Source: Caulobacter sp. 602-2
GTDB lineage: Bacteria > Pseudomonadota > Alphaproteobacteria > Caulobacterales > Caulobacteraceae
Length of the DNA stretch: 64,000 nucleotides
Assembly: GCF_011043625.1 (NCBI RefSeq)
Contig: NZ_JAAKGT010000007.1
Span: 181,067-245,066 of the forward strand
Reading direction: 5' to 3'
Part shown: piece after piece, positions 59,637 to 64,000 of the stretch
Position numbering within the stretch: the stretch's first letter is position 1
Layout: the number at the start of each line of letters is the position of its first letter
The notes under the pieces: generated by a model
The model's input: only the letters and a program-made list of their open reading frames with translations
Database searches by the model: none
What the model was told of the DNA's origin: nothing
Made by a program: the position numbers and the translations under genes

Positions 59637-60401
59637 ATGTTCCGCTTCACGACCTCCGACGGCCTTTCGATCGCCTGCCATGAGTGGGGAGGGGATGACG
59701 CCTCGCCGCCGGTCGTGCTGCACCACGGCTTCTCGGCCAGCGGTCCGATCAACTGGAAGGCGCCCGGGATCGTCGATGTCCTGACGGCCGCGGGGCGGCG
59801 GGTGATCGCGATAGACGCCCGGGGCCACGGCGCGTCGGACAAGCCGCACGATCCGGCCTTCTACGGCGAGGCGCGAATGGCGCGCGACGTCGCCGAGCTG
59901 ATCGACCATCTCGGCGCCCCGGCCATTGATCTCGTCGGCTATTCCATGGGCGCGATCGTCAGCCTGATCTGCGCCAGCCGCGAGCCGCGCGTGCGCCGCC
60001 TGGTCGTCGGCGGGGTGGGCGAGGGCGTCGTCGCCACCGGCGGGGTCGACACCCGCCACGTGCCCGGCGACGCGATCGTCCAGGCGCTGCTGGTCGAGGA
60101 CGTCTCGGCGATCGAGCACCCCGCCGCCGCGCCGTTCCGGCTGTTCGCCGACGCCATCGGCGCCGATCGCAAGGCCCTGGCCGCCCAGGCCAGCGTCGTC
60201 CACGCCCAGCCCATAGCGCTCGACCGCATCACCGCCCCGACCCTGGTGATCGCCGGCGACGATGATCCGCTGGCGGTGCATCCCGATCGTCTGGCCGCCG
60301 CCATTCCTGGCGCGCGCTCGCAGTTGGTGAGCGGCGACCATCGCTCGGCCGTGGCCGCGCCGGCCTTCGCAGAGGCGATCGTGGCGTTCCTGGCGGCCTA
60401 G
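59637..60401 (+). CDS. Alpha/beta hydrolase
   Basis: 254 residues, no signal. VVLHHGFSASGPINWKAPG, IDARGHGASDKPHDP and nucleophile elbow LVGYSMGAIVSL with Ser. The acid is near VIAGDDDPLAVH and the His in SGDHRSAVAAP. ATG 59637 chosen; the frame is open six codons upstream without an RBS. A stand-alone gene after the autotransporter with its own operator-like palindrome; a cytoplasmic esterase of unknown substrate. Confidence 0.9.
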   Translation: MFRFTTSDGLSIACHEWGGDDASPPVVLHHGFSASGPINWKAPGIVDVLTAAGRRVIAIDARGHGASDKPHDPAFYGEARMARDVAELIDHLGAPAIDLVGYSMGAIVSLICASREPRVRRLVVGGVGEGVVATGGVDTRHVPGDAIVQALLVEDVSAIEHPAAAPFRLFADAIGADRKALAAQASVVHAQPIALDRITAPTLVIAGDDDPLAVHPDRLAAAIPGARSQLVSGDHRSAVAAPAFAEAIVAFLAA

Positions 60402-60442
60402 GTCGGATCGGCCCGATAGGCCCCCTGAAAGAGTCCGTTCTT

Positions 60443-60458
60443 CCCCGCGAAGGCGGGG
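60443..60458. repeat. Third copy of the CCCCGC-GAAG-GCGGGG repeat
   Basis: Identical 16-bp core to the copies at 41387 and 41467. It lies between convergent genes (hydrolase and dctD). Confidence 0.65.
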
Positions 60459-60487
60459 ATGGCCGGGCTCCTTAGTCTCGATCCGCC

Positions 60488-61840
60488 CTAGACCTTGCCC
60501 GGCCGATAGCGGTCGATCTCGATGCCGTGGCGGCGCAGCTTGTCGTAGAAGGTCTTGCGCGGGGTCTGCAGCAGGGTCATAGCCGTGCGGGCGTCGCCGC
60601 CGCAGGCCGCCAGAGTCTCGCGAATGAGCATCGCCTCGTAGCGGCCGGTGCGATCGGCCAGGCTTTCCGTCGCGGCCGGCGTCGCGCCGTCCTCGGCGAC
60701 CAGCGCCGAGGGCAGTCCCAGCGCCACGCGCTCGGCGTAGTGCGCCAGCTCCCGCACGTTGCCCGGCCAGTCGTGGCCCAGCAAGCGGTCGCGGATCGTC
60801 GCCGTCAGGCGCGGCGGCGGTCGGCGCAGCCGCGCGGCGGCCTCTGCCAGGAAATGGCCGAACAGCGTCGGCACGTCCTCGCGCCGCTCGCGCAGGGGCG
60901 GCACCACCAGGGTGACCACGTTCAGGCGGTAGTAGAGGTCGGCCCGGAAGGCGCCTTCGCGCACGGCCTCGGCCAGGTCGACCTTGCTGGCGGCGATGAT
61001 CCGCAGGTCCAGGTGGCGGGGCTCGGCCGCGCCGACAGGCCAGATCTCGCGCTCCTCGACCACCCGCAGAAGCTTGGCCTGCAAGGTCGGCGACAGGCCC
61101 TCGATCTCGTCGAGGAACAGCACGCCGCGGTCGGCCCGCTCGATGCGGCCGGTGCTGGGGCGAGCCGCGCCGCCAGCCGAGCCGGCGGCGGAGCCGAACA
61201 GTTCGGTCTCGAACACCGCCTCGGGCAGGGCCGCGCAGTTGACCGTGACCATCGGTCGGCCGCGGCGGGCCCCGCCGCGATGCAGGGCGTGGGCCACCAG
61301 GCCCTTGCCGGCGCCGGTCTCGCCCTGGATCAGCACGTCGACCTCGGCCTCGGCCAGCTGGGCGATGGTGGCCCGCAGCCGCTGCATCACCGGCGTGTCG
61401 CCCAGCAGCGGCGAGCCGCCGCTGGCCTGGGCGGCGGCTTCCAGCCGGCGGTTGTCCAGCACCAGGCCGCGCTTCTCCAGCGCCCGCGCCAGGGCGGCGG
61501 TCAGGCGCTCCATCGGGAAGGGCTTGGAGACGAAGTCGTAGGCGCCGTCCTGCAGCGCCGCCACCGCCATGGCCACGTCGCCGTGGCCGGTGATCAGCAG
61601 CACCGGGATGTCCGGATCGATCGCCCGCACGCGCTCGAACAGCGCCAGGCCGTCCATGCCCGGCATGCGCACGTCGCTGACGACGGCGCCGTCGAACTCT
61701 CGCGACAGCGCCTTCAGCGCCGAAGGGGCGTTGTCGAAGGCGGCGACCTCGAAGCCGCGCAGCTCCAGGCCCTGGGTCACCGCGCCGCGCAGGGCGTCGT
61801 CGTCGTCGACGAGGAGAATCTTGCCGACAGGGGCGCTCAT
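60488..61840 (-). CDS. dctD: DctD-like response regulator, AAA+ type, lacking the GAFTGA motif
   Basis: 450 residues. Receiver domain 1-120 with Asp56 (VVSDVRMPG) and the acidic pair in LLVDDDD. AAA+ domain with Walker A GETGAGKG (173-180) and Walker B GVLFLDEIEG. C-terminal Fis-type HTH (ETLAACGGDARTAMTLLQTPRKTFYDKLRRHGIEIDRY). The sigma-54-contacting GAFTGA loop is replaced by Gly220-Ser-Ala-Gly-Gly-Ala225, losing the key Phe and Thr. So it may work without sigma-54, or not as a standard activator. ATG overlaps the dctB stop (ATGA). It likely responds to C4-dicarboxylates and controls the divergent dctA. Confidence 0.9.
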   Translation of the reverse strand: MSAPVGKILLVDDDDALRGAVTQGLELRGFEVAAFDNAPSALKALSREFDGAVVSDVRMPGMDGLALFERVRAIDPDIPVLLITGHGDVAMAVAALQDGAYDFVSKPFPMERLTAALARALEKRGLVLDNRRLEAAAQASGGSPLLGDTPVMQRLRATIAQLAEAEVDVLIQGETGAGKGLVAHALHRGGARRGRPMVTVNCAALPEAVFETELFGSAAGSAGGAARPSTGRIERADRGVLFLDEIEGLSPTLQAKLLRVVEEREIWPVGAAEPRHLDLRIIAASKVDLAEAVREGAFRADLYYRLNVVTLVVPPLRERREDVPTLFGHFLAEAAARLRRPPPRLTATIRDRLLGHDWPGNVRELAHYAERVALGLPSALVAEDGATPAATESLADRTGRYEAMLIRETLAACGGDARTAMTLLQTPRKTFYDKLRRHGIEIDRYRPGKV

Positions 61841-63681
61841 GGGACGGCCTTGCGCAGGGTCAGGGTGAAGGTCGCGCCGGCGCCCGGCGTCGAGGCGGCT
61901 GACAGCTCGCCGCCGAAGCCGGCGGCGATGTCGTGGGCGATCACCAGGCCAAGGCCCAGGCCGCGCGGCTTGGTGGTCAGGAACGGCGTGAAGAGGGCGC
62001 GCTCGACCTCGGGCGCGAGGCCAGGACCGTTGTCGGCGACGGCGATCCGCACGGCGTCGCCGGTCTCGCTGACGGTCAGGGTGACGGCGCCGTCGGCACG
62101 CTCCTCTACCGCCTCGAAGGCGTTCTGCAGCAGGTTGACCAGCACCTGCTCGAGCCGCACCCGCTCGCCCAGCACGGCCAGGCCGGGGGTCTCGCCCTTG
62201 CGCACCAGCCGGGCTTGCTGCCGGCGCGAGCGGCTGGCGGTCAGCAGCACCGAGCCGTCGATCACCTCGCTGACCAGGGTCGGTTCGACCCGGCCGTCGG
62301 CCTTGCGCGAGAAGGCGCGAAGCTCGTCGGTGATGCGGCCGATGCGCTCGGTCATGGCGGCGATGGCGGTCAGGTTCTCGCCCGCCGCCTCGGGGCGGCC
62401 GCGCGCGATCAGCAGAAGGCCGTTGTCGGCGTTGGCGCGGATGGCGGCGACCGGCTGGTTGATCTCGTGGGCCACGCCGGCGGCGATCTGGCCCAGCGAG
62501 GCCAGCTTGTTGGCCTGCACCAGATCGGCCTGCAGCGAGCGCAGGCGGGTTTCGGTGCGCTGGCGCTCGTCGACCTCGTGCGAGAGGGCGCGGTTGGCCA
62601 CCGTCAGTTCCTCGGTGCGGACCTCGACGCGGCGTTCCAGCTCGGCCCTGGCCTCGCGGTCGCGCTGGGCGGCGATCTGGATACGCCGCCTCCGGACCCA
62701 CAGCCACAGCAGGGCGGCGCTGAGCAGCATCCAGACCAGAGCGGTGATCCAGCGCGCGGCGTCGGCGGTCTGGTCGGCGGGGGCGGCGGGGCTCAGCAGG
62801 TGCAGGGTCCAGCCCGGCGCAACATCGGCCAGGCGGGTCTCGATCAGACGATCGGGCTGGGCGTGGTCGGTGCGGGCCACGCCGTCGCCGCGCCGCGTCC
62901 TCAGCGGCATCGGCGCGAAGGTGGCCGCGCCGTACTGGCCCTGGGCGCGCAAGGCCTCGCGAGCGGCGGGCGACAGGGGCGTGCGCGCCAGGAAGCGCCA
63001 TTGCGGCTCGCTGGTGATCAGCACCAGTCCCTGGCGATCGACGACGAAGGCCGGCTCGCCGATCGCCCGCCAGGCGGCCTCGACGGCGTCGAATTCCAGC
63101 TTGACCACGACGACGCCCAGCACGCCCTGGGGGCCGTCGACGCGGCGGGCCAGATAGAGGCCGGGCTTGTGGCTGACCGTGCCCAGGGCGAACTGCTCGG
63201 CATAGCCGCTGCGCAGAGCCTGCGCGAAGTAGGGGCGAAAGCCGTAGTTCGAGCCGAGGAAGCTGGTTGGCTGGCGCCAGTTGCTGGCCGCGGCGGTGAA
63301 GCCGTCGGCGGCGACCACGTAGATCACCGCCGCGCGCGTCTGGGCGCCCAGCACCTCCAGCTTGCGCGACAGGGCTTCCAGCCGGCGCGGATCGCGGGTG
63401 GCCAGGGCGGTCTCAAGGTCGGCGTCGTCGGCCAGCACCAGGGGCAGGGCGCGCTGCTTGTCGAGTTCGCTGCGCAGCACGGCCGCGTGGAGGGCGGCCG
63501 AGGCGCCGGCCCGCCCGCGCAGGCCGGTCATGGCGCGGTCGTGCGCCAGGGCGCCCACCGCCATCACCAGGGCCGCGCCGATCAGCGTGGCGATGATCGC
63601 GAACAGGGCCAGCCCACGGCTCGAGATCGAGCGGGTCGGTGCGGGACGGGCGTCGGTTGCGGGTGAAACGATTTGTGCCAT
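61837..63681 (-). CDS. dctB: DctB-like sensor histidine kinase
   Basis: 614 residues. TM helix about 24-46, a periplasmic double-Cache-like sensor (VLADDADLETALATRD...FLGSNYGFRPYFAQAL...GLYLARRVDGPQG), second TM about 311-330, coiled coil with EVRTEELTVANRALSHEVDERQR, HisKA box with His405 (AAGVAHEINQPVAAI), and an ATPase domain with LVNLLQNAFEAVE, VADNGPGL and GLGLGLVIAHDI. This is the DctB layout. ATG 63681 chosen; it lies inside a 14-bp inverted repeat arm. Overlaps dctD by ATGA. Confidence 0.92.
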   Translation of the reverse strand: MAQIVSPATDARPAPTRSISSRGLALFAIIATLIGAALVMAVGALAHDRAMTGLRGRAGASAALHAAVLRSELDKQRALPLVLADDADLETALATRDPRRLEALSRKLEVLGAQTRAAVIYVVAADGFTAAASNWRQPTSFLGSNYGFRPYFAQALRSGYAEQFALGTVSHKPGLYLARRVDGPQGVLGVVVVKLEFDAVEAAWRAIGEPAFVVDRQGLVLITSEPQWRFLARTPLSPAAREALRAQGQYGAATFAPMPLRTRRGDGVARTDHAQPDRLIETRLADVAPGWTLHLLSPAAPADQTADAARWITALVWMLLSAALLWLWVRRRRIQIAAQRDREARAELERRVEVRTEELTVANRALSHEVDERQRTETRLRSLQADLVQANKLASLGQIAAGVAHEINQPVAAIRANADNGLLLIARGRPEAAGENLTAIAAMTERIGRITDELRAFSRKADGRVEPTLVSEVIDGSVLLTASRSRRQQARLVRKGETPGLAVLGERVRLEQVLVNLLQNAFEAVEERADGAVTLTVSETGDAVRIAVADNGPGLAPEVERALFTPFLTTKPRGLGLGLVIAHDIAAGFGGELSAASTPGAGATFTLTLRKAVP

Positions 63682-63722
63682 ATTCCACACAAGTGCGGTT
63701 CTGTATGGGTGGAATATGGCAC
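63675..63722. promoter_or_regulatory. 14-bp inverted repeat between dctB and dctA
   Basis: GTGCCATATTCCAC (63675-63688) and GTGGAATATGGCAC (63709-63722) are perfect inverted copies separated by 20 bp. The left arm covers the dctB start codon. The site is probably bound by a regulator controlling both divergent genes. I found no -24/-12 (GG-N10-GC) promoter here. Confidence 0.6.
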
Positions 63723-63889
63723 GGAAGGTTCTGCCGTGGCGAGGTGTAAATTGGAATTTCTCTAGAACATTCATGGGGTTGGTATCGGATATCGAAATCG
63801 AGTCCCGACGGCGGTGAAATCCCTCACTCTTTGACCAAGCGCCCGACCTTCAAAGGACGCGCGAGGAAACGAGAGCCAGGAGCCGTCCG

Positions 63890-64000
63890 ATGATCCCGCA
63901 GACGAACGCCGCCGCAGGCGCGCCGCCCCGCCAGGGGCCGTGGTACACGCACCTCTACGTGCAGGTGCTGGTCGCCATCGTGGCGGGGGCGCTGATCGGT
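63890..64000 (+). CDS. dctA: C4-dicarboxylate:cation symporter DctA, N-terminal fragment
   Basis: 37 residues are visible before the window ends. RBS AGGAG lies nine bases before ATG 63890. After a 17-residue polar start, WYTHLYVQVLVAIVAGALIG matches the first helix of DctA (LYFQVL.AI..GILLG). Divergence from dctB/dctD strongly supports the call. The rest lies outside the window. Confidence 0.85.
   Translation, partial: MIPQTNAAAGAPPRQGPWYTHLYVQVLVAIVAGALIG

Noticed and set aside
55593..60341. A 1,582-codon open frame antisense to the autotransporter and hydrolase
   Set aside because: It spans two real genes and is a mirror of repetitive Gly/Ala codons; no recognisable sequence.
63718..63736. 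TGGCACGGAAGGTTCTGC resembles a sigma-54 promoter for dctA
   Set aside because: The GG to GC spacing is 13, not 10, so the -24/-12 rule is not met.

Overview
The window is about 64 kb of high-GC DNA whose gene content points to a Caulobacter-type alphaproteobacterium (Caulobacterales). Evidence: five TonB-dependent receptors (TBDRs), two of them of the large Xanthomonas/Caulobacter type; many exported glycoside hydrolases with Tat or Sec signals; a mannonate dehydratase whose catalytic residues fall at the numbers used for the Novosphingobium enzyme; and short stop/start overlaps joining adjacent genes. This is a chromosomal accessory region for polymer and small-molecule scavenging. I saw no tRNA, rRNA, CRISPR array, IS element or phage gene.

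Layout. (1) 1-3503: end of one FAD-dependent tryptophan halogenase, a second complete one, then a GH35/DUF5597 beta-galactosidase-like enzyme. (2) 3545-13143, minus strand: ECF sigma factor, FecR anti-sigma and STN-containing TBDR (a complete surface-signalling set), then an exported flavin amine oxidase coupled to an exported RidA-like protein, and a further TBDR. (3) 13443-19572: an HU-like DNA-binding protein at the head of a GH3/GH2 operon. (4) 19751-28731: a large TBDR, a pectate lyase and a second large TBDR whose long leader holds GntR-like and LacI-like operator candidates and mini-ORFs. (5) 28732-29470: a repeat-rich gap with an orphan intrinsic terminator that suggests a small RNA. 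(6) 29471-38587: DUF3885 protein, polysaccharide deacetylase, GH2 beta-glucuronidase, divergent TBDR, an exported protein of unknown function, a FadR-type GntR regulator and divergent mannonate dehydratase. (7) 38725-41350: HU protein and a GH43 enzyme. (8) 41511-49155: a minus-strand oxidative or xenobiotic stress cluster (Ohr, DUF1097, DUF6130, two alpha/beta hydrolases, a thioredoxin-like protein, SDR, LLM monooxygenase) facing an OhrR-type regulator. (9) 49197-59534: AraC regulator and a 3,023-residue autotransporter preceded by a c-di-GMP-I (GEMM) riboswitch. (10) 59637-64000: alpha/beta hydrolase, then a DctB/DctD two-component system divergent from the start of dctA.

How the parts work together. 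Matches to the FadR-type palindrome TGGTCnGACCA, several in pairs with centres 20-21 bp apart, lie upstream of the GH35 gene, two TBDRs, the GH2/deacetylase operon, the gntR/manD divergence and the small-RNA candidate. They outline a regulon for taking up uronate-bearing polysaccharide, releasing glucuronate outside the cytoplasm and dehydrating mannonate inside. The most striking single element is the c-di-GMP riboswitch on the giant autotransporter. It would tie a surface protein directly to the second messenger that controls the motile-to-sessile switch.
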